Origin: Pseudomonas sp. Tri1
Lineage (GTDB): Bacteria; Pseudomonadota; Gammaproteobacteria; Pseudomonadales; Pseudomonadaceae
Assembly (NCBI RefSeq): GCF_017968885.1
Contig: NZ_CP072913.1
Coordinates: 1,782,001 to 1,846,000 of the forward strand
Direction of reading: 5' to 3'
Length of the DNA: 64,000 nucleotides
This document shows positions 37,603 to 45,470 of the stretch, in pieces. Both the position numbers and the translations under genes were made by a program. Under the pieces are notes generated by a model. It did no database searches. It was not told where the DNA came from and worked only from the letters and a program-made list of their open reading frames with translations. Position 1 is the stretch's first letter. Each line of letters opens with the position of its first letter.

Positions 37603-38739
37603 ATGGCCGAGAGCGAGAGTGGTCAGGACAAGACAGAAGACCCCACGGAAAAGCGCAAGAAAGAATCCCGGGAAAAGGGCGAGACTGCCCGCTCCAAGGA
37701 GCTCAATACGCTGGCAGTGATGCTGGCCGGGGCGGGTGGGTTGCTGATCTACGGTGGCGGGCTGGCCCTGGATCTGCTGGAAATCATGCGTCTGAATTTT
37801 TCCCTGCCCCGCGAGGTGCTGCTGACGCCGGGCTCCATGGTTCAGTATCTGTTGCATTCGGGCAAGATCGCGCTTGCAGCGATGCAACCGGTGCTGATCT
37901 TCTTGTTGTTTGCCGCTTTTATCGGCCCGATTTCCCTGGGCGGCTGGTTGTTCGCTGCCGGTAGCCTGGCCCCCAAATTCAGTCGGATGAATCCGGCGGC
38001 TGGTCTCAAGCGCATGTTTTCTACCACCGCGCTGATGGAGCTGCTCAAGGCCTTTGGGAAATTCCTGCTGGTGCTGTTTGTAGCGCTCACCGTGTTGCAG
38101 TCCGATATCGACGACCTGCTGCGCATCGCCCATGAGCCGCTTGAGCAAGCCATCATCCACAGCGTGCAGCTGGTGGGCTGGAGCACATTGTGGATAGCTT
38201 GCGGCCTGATCCTGATCGCCGCCATCGACGTGCCGATCCAGCTGTATCAGAGCAAGCAGAAGCTGATGATGACCAAGCAGGAAGTACGCGACGAGCATAA
38301 GGATTCGGAGGGTAAGCCAGAGGTCAAGCAGCGGATTCGCCAGTTGCAGCGCGAGGTGTCCCAGCGGCGGATGATGGCGGCTATCCCCGATGCCGATGTG
38401 GTCATCACCAACCCGACGCATTATGCCGTCGCCCTCAAATACGACCCCGACAAAGGCAACGCTCCGGTGTTGCTGGCCAAGGGCAGTGACTTCCTGGCGC
38501 TGAAGATTCGTGAAATCGCCGTGGCCAATGAGGTGATGCTGCTCGAATCCCCGGCGTTGGCGCGGTCGATCTACTACTCCACTGAACTCGACCAGGAAAT
38601 CCCTGGAGGCTTGTACCTGGCTGTGGCTCAGGTGCTGGCCTACGTCTACCAGATCCGCCAGCATCGCGCGGGCAAGGGCAAGCGCCCCGAGCCGCTCAAG
38701 GATTTGCCGATTCCGCCGGATTTGCGGCGTGATTCCTGA
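37603..38739 (+). CDS. flhB: Export switch protein FlhB
   Basis: FlhB sets the substrate specificity of export and changes it after hook completion. The 378-aa product has a charged N-terminus (EDPTEKRKKESREKGETARS), four membrane helices (to about residue 215) and a cytoplasmic domain. The self-cleavage motif NPTH is at residues 270-273 (VVITNPTHYAVALKY). The C-terminal fragment after cleavage resembles the stand-alone protein at 53524-53853. It is the last gene of the fliL operon. Confidence 0.97.
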   Translation: MAESESGQDKTEDPTEKRKKESREKGETARSKELNTLAVMLAGAGGLLIYGGGLALDLLEIMRLNFSLPREVLLTPGSMVQYLLHSGKIALAAMQPVLIFLLFAAFIGPISLGGWLFAAGSLAPKFSRMNPAAGLKRMFSTTALMELLKAFGKFLLVLFVALTVLQSDIDDLLRIAHEPLEQAIIHSVQLVGWSTLWIACGLILIAAIDVPIQLYQSKQKLMMTKQEVRDEHKDSEGKPEVKQRIRQLQREVSQRRMMAAIPDADVVITNPTHYAVALKYDPDKGNAPVLLAKGSDFLALKIREIAVANEVMLLESPALARSIYYSTELDQEIPGGLYLAVAQVLAYVYQIRQHRAGKGKRPEPLKDLPIPPDLRRDS

Positions 38740-38776
38740 ATCGAACCTGCGCTGATTTCCAGCTGAACGCAGAACC

Positions 38777-38802
38777 TGTGGGAGGGCGTAAATTCGCTCC
38801 CG
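38777..38802. repeat. Short REP-like hairpin between flhB and flhA
   Basis: TGTGGGAGGGCG and CGCTCCCGCC flank TAAATT. It resembles a degenerate single REP element and could serve as an mRNA end for the fliL operon. Confidence 0.4.
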
Positions 38803-38844
38803 CCGATTGCGTCCAGCACGCGTATTCCAGTGGCTGAGCAAAGT

Positions 38845-38860
38845 TGGAAGGCTTCTTGCA
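38845..38860 (+). promoter_or_regulatory. Sigma-54 promoter of flhA
   Basis: TGGAAGG-CTTC-TTGCA keeps the -24 GG and -12 GC at exact spacing. It is 61 bases before the flhA GTG. flhA-flhF-fleN-fliA is a FleQ/sigma-54 operon in P. aeruginosa. Confidence 0.78.
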
Positions 38861-38920
38861 ATACCCCGTCTGCGCCCGTCCAGGGCGTCAAAAGTTTGCT
38901 TCACAGAACGGGGATTATTG

Positions 38921-41050
38921 GTGGATCGCTCTCAGTTACTCAGCACCGCGCGCAGCAATGTAGCCGACCTCAGTCGCGGCAATCTGGGTGTGCCGATCCT
39001 GCTGCTGGTCATGCTTGCCATGATGATGCTGCCGGTACCGCCGTTCCTGCTCGACGTGTTCTTCACGTTCAACATCGCCCTGTCGATCGTGGTGTTGCTG
39101 GTGTGCGTGTATGCCCTGCGGCCGCTGGATTTCGCAGTGTTCCCGACCATTCTGCTGGTGGCGACCTTGATGCGCCTGGCGTTGAACGTGGCATCGACCC
39201 GGGTGGTGATGCTCCACGGCCAGGAAGGCCACGCCGCCGCCGGTAAGGTGATCCAGGCCTTCGGTGAGGTGGTGATCGGCGGTAACTACGTGGTTGGTAT
39301 CGTGGTCTTCGCCATCTTGATGATCATCAACTTCGTCGTGGTGACCAAGGGCGCCGGGCGGATTTCCGAGGTGAGCGCGCGTTTCACCCTCGATGCGATG
39401 CCCGGCAAGCAAATGGCGATCGACGCCGACCTCAACGCCGGCCTGATCGACCAGAGCCAGGCCAAGCTGCGTCGCCTGGAAGTGGCCCAGGAAGCCGAGT
39501 TCTACGGTTCCATGGACGGTGCCAGCAAATTCGTGCGCGGTGACGCCATCGCCGGCCTGCTGATTCTGTTCATCAACCTGATCGGCGGCATGGCGGTCGG
39601 TATCTTCCAGCACAACATGACCTTCGCCGACGCCGGCAAGGTTTACGCCCTGCTGACCATCGGTGACGGTTTGGTGGCGCAATTGCCATCACTGTTGTTA
39701 TCCACAGCCGCGGCGATCATGGTGACTCGTGCTTCCGGTTCCGAGGACATGGGCAAGCAGATCGGTCGGCAAATGTTCGCCTCGCCCAAGGCGCTGGCCG
39801 TGGCCGCTGGCCTGATGGCGGTGATGGGCCTGGTGCCGGGGATGCCTCACGTTTCCTTCCTGAGCATGGCAGCCATGGCCGCGGGTGCTGCCTACCTGTT
39901 CTGGAAGAAGCAGAACGTGCAGAAGGTCCAGGCCCTGCAAGAGGTCAAGCGCCAGCAGGAGCTGCTGCCATCGCCGGCCCGCGCCATGGAAACCAAGGAG
40001 CTGGGCTGGGACGACGTGACACCGATCGACATGATCGGCCTGGAAGTCGGTTATCGCCTGATTCCGTTGGTCGACCGCAACCAGGGTGGTCAGTTGCTGG
40101 CGCGGATCAAGGGCGTGCGCAAGAAGTTGTCCCAGGACTTGGGCTTCCTGATGCCCACCGTGCATATCCGCGACAACCTCGACCTGGCGCCGAGCGCCTA
40201 CCGCTTGACGCTGATGGGGGTGATCCTGGCCGAAGCCGAGATCTACCCGGACCGCGAGCTGGCGATCAACCCCGGGCAGGTCTACGGCTCGCTCAACGGC
40301 ATTACCGCCAAGGATCCGGCTTTTGGTCTGGAAGCGGTGTGGATCGAAATCAGCCAGCGAGCCCAGGCTCAGTCACTCGGCTACACCGTGGTGGACGCCA
40401 GTACCGTGGTCGCGACCCACTTGAACCAGATCCTGTACAAGCACTCCAGCGAGCTGATCGGCCACGAAGAAGTCCAGCAACTCCTGCAAGTACTGGCCAA
40501 AGGCTCGCCGAAGCTGGCCGAAGAGCTGGTGCCGGGCGTGGTTTCGCTGTCGCAATTGCTCAAGGTGTTGCAGGCGCTGTTGGCCGAACAAGTGCCGGTG
40601 CGCGACATTCGCAGCATTGCCGAGGCTATCGCCAACAACGCGTCCAAGAGTCAAGATACCGCCGCCCTGGTGGCTGCGGTTCGGGTCGGCGTATCCCGCG
40701 CAATCGTCCAAAGCATTGTAGGCACTGAGTCTGAGCTGCCTGTGATCACTCTGGAACCAAGGTTGGAACAGATATTGCTCAATAGTCTGCAGAAGGCAGG
40801 ACAAGGCTCGGAAGAGGGTGTTCTGCTGGAGCCAAGCATGGCCGAGAAGCTGCAGCGTTCGCTGATTGATGCAGCCCAGCGGCAAGAGATGCAAGGCCAA
40901 CCGGTGATCCTGCTGGTGGCCGGTCCGATTCGCGCGATGCTCTCGCGATTCGGGCGCCTCGCGGTCCCGGGGCTGCATGTGCTGGCGTACCAGGAAATAC
41001 CGGACAACAAGCAAGTGACCATCGTTGCGACAGTAGGGCCCAACGGCTGA
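38921..41050 (+). CDS. flhA: Flagellar export platform protein FlhA
   Basis: FlhA forms the nonameric export platform and docks chaperone-substrate complexes. The product is 709 aa from GTG 38921 (MDRSQLLSTARSNVADLSRG), with ACGGGGA upstream. An open frame extends to 38807 but would run through the promoter match. The N-terminal half has about eight membrane helices and the FHIPEP-family segment (LLVATLMRLALNVASTRVVM). The C-terminal half is the cytoplasmic FlhA-C domain. flhF begins 11 bases downstream. Confidence 0.96.
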   Translation: MDRSQLLSTARSNVADLSRGNLGVPILLLVMLAMMMLPVPPFLLDVFFTFNIALSIVVLLVCVYALRPLDFAVFPTILLVATLMRLALNVASTRVVMLHGQEGHAAAGKVIQAFGEVVIGGNYVVGIVVFAILMIINFVVVTKGAGRISEVSARFTLDAMPGKQMAIDADLNAGLIDQSQAKLRRLEVAQEAEFYGSMDGASKFVRGDAIAGLLILFINLIGGMAVGIFQHNMTFADAGKVYALLTIGDGLVAQLPSLLLSTAAAIMVTRASGSEDMGKQIGRQMFASPKALAVAAGLMAVMGLVPGMPHVSFLSMAAMAAGAAYLFWKKQNVQKVQALQEVKRQQELLPSPARAMETKELGWDDVTPIDMIGLEVGYRLIPLVDRNQGGQLLARIKGVRKKLSQDLGFLMPTVHIRDNLDLAPSAYRLTLMGVILAEAEIYPDRELAINPGQVYGSLNGITAKDPAFGLEAVWIEISQRAQAQSLGYTVVDASTVVATHLNQILYKHSSELIGHEEVQQLLQVLAKGSPKLAEELVPGVVSLSQLLKVLQALLAEQVPVRDIRSIAEAIANNASKSQDTAALVAAVRVGVSRAIVQSIVGTESELPVITLEPRLEQILLNSLQKAGQGSEEGVLLEPSMAEKLQRSLIDAAQRQEMQGQPVILLVAGPIRAMLSRFGRLAVPGLHVLAYQEIPDNKQVTIVATVGPNG

Positions 41051-41061
41051 GGTAGTGGTTT

Positions 41062-42411
41062 ATGCAAGTGAAGCGTTTTTTCGCCGCCGATATGCGTCAG
41101 GCCATGAAGCTGGTTCGTGACGAGCTGGGCGCTGAAGCAGCCATCATTGGCAATCGCCGGATCGCTGGCGGTGTCGAGTTGACGGCTGCCCTGGATTACA
41201 AGTTGTCGGCGCTGGCCCCACGCGTTCCGAACATGGAACTCGAGGATGAGCTGCGCAAGACCCAGTCGCGCATCGCCAGCGCCCAGGCCGAATTGAGCCT
41301 GCGCAGCAGCGAAGGCCAGACCAGCGCTAGCACCAATCGTCAATTGTTCGCCGGTCAGCCACTGACCGCCGGCCTGCCGTTGACCGCTGCCGAGCCACTG
41401 GTCGAACAGGTCCAGGTCGAACCGCGTCGTCCGGCCCCGGCCCCGGCCGCACCAAGCGGTGGTGTCGACCCGCGTGCCCTGGACTCGATGCGTTTTGAAC
41501 TCAACAGCCTGCGCGAACTGATGGAAGTCCAGCTCGGCTCCCTGGCCTGGAACCAGCTGCAAGGCAGCCGTCCGGCCCAGGCCAACCTGTGGCGTCGCCT
41601 GCAACGCATCGGCCTGTCCGGCCCTTTGTCCCGGGACCTGCTGGCGCTGATCAACGGTATCGAAGAGCCTCGTCAGGCCTGGCGCATGTTGCTGGCGCAC
41701 CTGGCGCGGATGATCGCCACGCCGGAAGTCGAGCCGCTGGAAGAGGGTGGGGTGATTGCGATGGTCGGCCCGGCCGGCATGGGCAAGACCACCACCCTGG
41801 CCAAGCTCGCGGCCCGTTATGTACTCAAGTACGGTGCCCAGAGCATCGCCCTCGTGAGCATGGACAGTTTCCGCATCGGCGCCCAGGAACAACTCAAGAC
41901 CCTGGGCCGAATCCTCAATGTGTCGGTGACCCACGTGGATCCGGGGCAATCCCTGGCTCAAGCGCTGGAACCGCTGCTGCGCAAACGCGTCGTGCTGATC
42001 GATACTGCCGGCCTGCAAGCCAGTGATCCGGCCCTGCGCATGCAGCTTGAAAGCCTGGCCGGGCGCGGTATTCGGTCAAAAAATTATCTCGTGTTGGCAA
42101 CCACCAGCCAAAAACAGGTTCTAACCGCCGCATACCACAGCTACAAACGCTGCGGGCTGGCTGGCTGCATCCTGACTAAGCTGGACGAAACGGCAAGCCT
42201 GGGCGAGGTGTTGAGCCTGGCGATCGGTCATGAGCTACCGGTGGCCTACCTGACCGACGGGCCGCGGATCCCGGATGATTTGCATCTGCCGCGCCGTCAT
42301 CAATTGGTCAGTCGTGCCGTGAGTGTGCAAATGCAGGAAGAACCCAGCGAAGAAGCCATGGCTGATATGTTCGCTGACATCTACCACAGCCCGACCAAGC
42401 AGGTCGGCTGA
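41062..42411 (+). CDS. flhF: Polar flagellum placement GTPase FlhF
   Basis: FlhF is an SRP-type GTPase that marks the cell pole for flagellum assembly. The 449-aa product has the N-terminal B domain (MQVKRFFAADMRQAMKLVRD), a Pro/Ala-rich linker (about 105-140), the N domain and the G domain with Walker A GPAGMGKTTT from Gly236, then VLIDTAGLQ and TKLDETASLGEVLSL. It is followed by a 29-codon ORF and by fleN, its usual antagonist partner. Confidence 0.97.
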   Translation: MQVKRFFAADMRQAMKLVRDELGAEAAIIGNRRIAGGVELTAALDYKLSALAPRVPNMELEDELRKTQSRIASAQAELSLRSSEGQTSASTNRQLFAGQPLTAGLPLTAAEPLVEQVQVEPRRPAPAPAAPSGGVDPRALDSMRFELNSLRELMEVQLGSLAWNQLQGSRPAQANLWRRLQRIGLSGPLSRDLLALINGIEEPRQAWRMLLAHLARMIATPEVEPLEEGGVIAMVGPAGMGKTTTLAKLAARYVLKYGAQSIALVSMDSFRIGAQEQLKTLGRILNVSVTHVDPGQSLAQALEPLLRKRVVLIDTAGLQASDPALRMQLESLAGRGIRSKNYLVLATTSQKQVLTAAYHSYKRCGLAGCILTKLDETASLGEVLSLAIGHELPVAYLTDGPRIPDDLHLPRRHQLVSRAVSVQMQEEPSEEAMADMFADIYHSPTKQVG

Positions 42412-42418
42412 GGTAATC

Positions 42419-42508
42419 ATGAATATTTTTTGTACCTACATCGATGGTCTGCCATGCATTGTTCCGAATGTGAACGCGCAGCCAGTAATGTGGCCTCCGT
42501 CTAAGTAA
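42419..42508 (+). CDS. Possible 29-aa ORF between flhF and fleN
   Basis: ATG at 42419 is preceded by GAGGT at 4 bases spacing and opens a frame of 29 codons ending TAA at 42506-42508. The predicted peptide is MNIFCTYIDGLPCIVPNVNA followed by QPVMWPPSK. It fills nearly the whole 116-base gap before fleN and ends 19 bases before the fleN ATG. It resembles no family I know. It could be a real small protein, a leader that couples translation, or chance. Two Cys and aromatic residues are unlike low-complexity chance ORFs, but codon evidence is too short to judge. Confidence 0.35.
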   Translation: MNIFCTYIDGLPCIVPNVNAQPVMWPPSK

Positions 42509-42527
42509 GACAAGGTAAAGAACGAAC

Positions 42528-43358
42528 ATGGGCAGCATGCATCCCGTACAGGTGATCGCGGTGACCGGCGGCAAAGGTGGCGTCGGGAAGACTAACGTGT
42601 CAGTGAACTTGTCCCTGGCTCTGGCAGAGCTTGGCCGACGGGTCATGCTGCTGGACGCCGACCTGGGCCTGGCGAACGTCGATGTGCTGCTGGGGCTAAC
42701 CCCCAAGCGCACGCTGGCGGACGTGATAGAGGGCCGCTGTGAACTGCGCGACGTGCTGCTGCAGGGACCGGGCGGGATTCGTATCGTACCGGCTGCCTCC
42801 GGCACCCAGAGCATGGTTCACCTGACCCCGGCCCAGCACGCGGGCCTGATCCAGGCATTCAGCGACATCGGTGACAACCTCGATGTGCTGGTGATCGACA
42901 CCGCTGCCGGTATCGGTGACTCCGTCGTCAGTTTCGTGCGCGCGGCCCAGGAAGTGTTGCTGGTGGTCTGCGACGAACCGACCTCCATCACCGACGCCTA
43001 TGCCCTGATCAAACTATTGAACCGCGACTACGGCATGAACCGCTTCCGCGTCCTGGCCAACATGGCCCAGAGTCCGCAGGAAGGGCGCAACCTGTTCGCC
43101 AAGTTGACAAAGGTCACGGATCGTTTCCTGGACGTCGCCCTACAATATGTCGGCGCTGTGCCCTACGACGAAAGCGTACGCAAGGCCGTCCAGAAACAAC
43201 GTGCCGTTTATGAAGCCTTTCCCCGTTCCAAATGCGCGCTGGCGTTCAAGGCTATCGCCCAGAAGGTGGATACCTGGCCACTGCCGGCCAACCCTCGTGG
43301 GCATCTGGAGTTTTTCGTCGAGCGTCTCGTGCAACAAACAGCAGGGCCCGTGTTATGA
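42528..43358 (+). CDS. fleN: Flagellar number regulator FleN (FlhG), MinD/ParA-type ATPase
   Basis: FleN limits flagellar number by binding FleQ. The 276-aa product has the deviant Walker A GGKGGVGKTN (Lys16 and Lys21), LLDADLGLANVDVLLGL and DTAAGIGDSVVSFV, as in the MinD family. The C-terminal amphipathic region would bind the membrane when ATP is bound. Its stop overlaps the fliA start (ATGA at 43355-43358). Confidence 0.97.
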   Translation: MGSMHPVQVIAVTGGKGGVGKTNVSVNLSLALAELGRRVMLLDADLGLANVDVLLGLTPKRTLADVIEGRCELRDVLLQGPGGIRIVPAASGTQSMVHLTPAQHAGLIQAFSDIGDNLDVLVIDTAAGIGDSVVSFVRAAQEVLLVVCDEPTSITDAYALIKLLNRDYGMNRFRVLANMAQSPQEGRNLFAKLTKVTDRFLDVALQYVGAVPYDESVRKAVQKQRAVYEAFPRSKCALAFKAIAQKVDTWPLPANPRGHLEFFVERLVQQTAGPVL

Positions 43359-44098
43359 CAGCCAGCGGTTACAACCATCTCTACAAAAAATCGGCACGGG
43401 ACGCCCAATATGAATTGATTGAGCGTTATGCACCCCTGGTCAAGCGCATCGCCTATCACTTGCTGGCGCGGTTGCCGGCCAGTGTCCAGGTCGAGGACTT
43501 GATCCAGGCGGGCATGATCGGCCTGCTCGAAGTGTCGAACAAATACGACGCGAGCAAGGGCGCCAGTTTCGAGACGTATGCCGGTATCCGCATTCGTGGG
43601 GCGATGCTCGATGAAGTCCGCAAGGGCGATTGGGCGCCGCGTTCGGTGCACCGCAATACCCGCATGGTCAGTGACGCGATCCGCGCTATTGAAGCTAAAA
43701 CCGGGCGTGACGCTAAAGATCACGAGGTTGCGGCCGAACTCCAGTTGAGTCTCGACGATTATTACGGGATTTTGAACGATACCTTGGGCAGTCGCCTGTT
43801 CAGTTTCGATGACCTGTTGCAGGACGGCGAACACGAAGGGCTGCACGAGGATAACGCGAGTGCTCACATGGAGCCGTCGCGTGACCTGGAAGATGAGCGT
43901 TTCCAGAGCGCGCTGGCGGATGCGATTGCCAATTTGCCGGAGCGTGAGCGACTGGTCTTGGCGCTGTACTACGACGAAGAGCTGAACCTCAAGGAAATCG
44001 GTGAGGTCCTGGGGGTCAGCGAATCGCGGGTCAGCCAGTTACACAGCCAGTGCGCGGCCCGTTTGCGGGGGCGTTTGGGGGAGTGGCGAGCGCGCTGA
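43355..44098 (+). CDS. fliA: Flagellar sigma factor FliA (sigma-28)
   Basis: FliA reads the late flagellar promoters, including those seen before fliC and fliS. The product is 247 aa from the ATG overlapping the fleN stop (MTASGYNHLYKKSARDAQYE). Region 2 (VEDLIQAGMIGLLEVSNKYD, FETYAGIRIRGAMLDEVRKG) and region 4 (ERERLVLALYYDEELNLKEI, GVSESRVSQLHSQCAARLRG) are complete. An open frame upstream to 43232 lies inside fleN and is not used. Confidence 0.97.
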   Translation: MTASGYNHLYKKSARDAQYELIERYAPLVKRIAYHLLARLPASVQVEDLIQAGMIGLLEVSNKYDASKGASFETYAGIRIRGAMLDEVRKGDWAPRSVHRNTRMVSDAIRAIEAKTGRDAKDHEVAAELQLSLDDYYGILNDTLGSRLFSFDDLLQDGEHEGLHEDNASAHMEPSRDLEDERFQSALADAIANLPERERLVLALYYDEELNLKEIGEVLGVSESRVSQLHSQCAARLRGRLGEWRAR

Positions 44099-44252
44099 CA
44101 GCTGTGTGGGAGCACTGCGAACGGGGTTGGTCTGGCATACGTCGCACCAGTCTCCATCCGTGGGGCTCCAGGCCGTTGTCGAGTGTTGTGCCGGATTGAT
44201 TGAAATGGCGCGTTCAGGTGCTGGACACGTTTAAGACTGCTTGGAGGTCGAA

Positions 44253-44636
44253 TTGGACAAGAACATGAAAATCCTCATCGTTGATGACTTCTCAACGATG
44301 CGGCGGATCATAAAAAACCTGTTGCGTGACCTTGGGTTCACCAACACGGTCGAGGCCGACGATGGCACCACTGCCATTCCGGTTCTCAACAGCGGGAGCA
44401 TCGACTTTCTGGTGACTGACTGGAACATGCCCGGCATGACCGGTATCGACTTGCTGCGCCATGTGCGCGCCGACGAAAAACTCAAGCACCTTCCGGTGCT
44501 GATGGTAACTGCCGAAGCCAAGCGCGAGCAGATCATCGAAGCGGCCCAGGCCGGTGTGAACGGCTATGTGGTCAAACCCTTCACGGCCCAGGCGTTGAAA
44601 GAGAAGATCGAAAAAATCTTCGAACGCATCGGTTAA
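44253..44636 (+). CDS. cheY: Chemotaxis response regulator CheY
   Basis: CheY-P binds FliM to change motor direction. A strong GGAGG (44243-44247) is 5 bases before TTG 44253 but 17 before ATG 44265, so the TTG start giving 127 aa ([14 protein letters not shown]) is favoured; the ATG gives 123 aa. Asp11 and Asp12 form the acidic pocket, Asp56 in [12 protein letters not shown] is the phosphoacceptor, and MVTAEA and GYVVKPF carry the conserved Thr and Lys. It begins the cheY-cheZ-cheA-cheB block, 154 bases after fliA. Confidence 0.95.
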   Translation: MDKNMKILIVDDFSTMRRIIKNLLRDLGFTNTVEADDGTTAIPVLNSGSIDFLVTDWNMPGMTGIDLLRHVRADEKLKHLPVLMVTAEAKREQIIEAAQAGVNGYVVKPFTAQALKEKIEKIFERIG

Positions 44637-44654
44637 CGGCGCCACGGGGGAGCT

Positions 44655-45440
44655 ATGGACAACGAATCTTCAATGGGCGACTTCGAATCGACCCTGAAAA
44701 AACATGCCCGCGAACTGGTCGACAGCCTTGAAAAAGGCCGCTTTGGCGATGCGGTTCAAATGATCCATGAGCTCAACCAGACCCGTGACCGTGGTCTGTA
44801 TCAGGAAGTGGGCAAGCTCACGCGTGAACTGCACAGCGCGATTGTCAATTTCCAGATCGACCCGAATATGCCGCAGGCCGAGGAAGTCTCGCAGATCACC
44901 GATGCCACCGAGCGTCTGGGTTATGTGGTCAAGCTGACCGAAGCTGCGGCCAACCGCACCATGGACCTGGTGGAAAGCGCAACGCCGCTGGTCAATGGCC
45001 TGAGCGACGAAGCCCAGGCCTTGAGCACCGACTGGGGTCGGTTCATGCGCCGCGAAGTAGGGGCTGAAGAGTTTCGGGAGCTGGCCCGTCGGGTCGACGG
45101 TTTCCTGACGCGCAGCAGCACCGAGAACCGCGCGGTGGCAAGCAATCTCAACGACATTCTGCTGGCTCAGGACTATCAGGACCTGACCGGTCAAGTGATC
45201 AAGCGCGTAACCCAATTGGTCACCGAAGTAGAAAGCAATTTGCTCAAACTGGTGTTGATGGCCAGCCAGGTCGACCGCTTTGCCGGCATCGAACACGACC
45301 GTGAAGCGATGCTTGCTGAAAAAGATCCACAAAAACATCTCTCGCAGGGTGAAGGTCCGCAGATTCATGCCGATAAAAGAGAAGACGTTATGTCCGGTCA
45401 GGACGATGTGGACGATTTGCTGTCCAGCCTTGGATTCTGA
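44655..45440 (+). CDS. cheZ: CheY-P phosphatase CheZ
   Basis: CheZ removes phosphate from CheY. The 261-aa product is mainly helical. The catalytic region is around residue 172-176 (LLAQDYQDLTGQVIKRV), and the C-terminal CheY-binding peptide DVDDLLSSLGF is at the very end. GGGGGAG precedes ATG 44655. It lies between cheY and cheA. Confidence 0.96.
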   Translation: MDNESSMGDFESTLKKHARELVDSLEKGRFGDAVQMIHELNQTRDRGLYQEVGKLTRELHSAIVNFQIDPNMPQAEEVSQITDATERLGYVVKLTEAAANRTMDLVESATPLVNGLSDEAQALSTDWGRFMRREVGAEEFRELARRVDGFLTRSSTENRAVASNLNDILLAQDYQDLTGQVIKRVTQLVTEVESNLLKLVLMASQVDRFAGIEHDREAMLAEKDPQKHLSQGEGPQIHADKREDVMSGQDDVDDLLSSLGF

Positions 45441-45470
45441 GTTTTAGCCCTGTTTTAGGAGCAGCCATTA

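Noticed and set aside
38807..38920. Extended N-terminus of FlhA
   Set aside because: The region contains the sigma-54 promoter match; the FlhA family starts at MDRSQL after the ACGGGGA RBS.
44099..44252. Sigma-54 or sigma-28 promoter before cheY
   Set aside because: TGGCATACGTCGCA and TGGCGCGTTCAGGTGC look similar but the GG to GC spacing is wrong; no sigma-28 match found.
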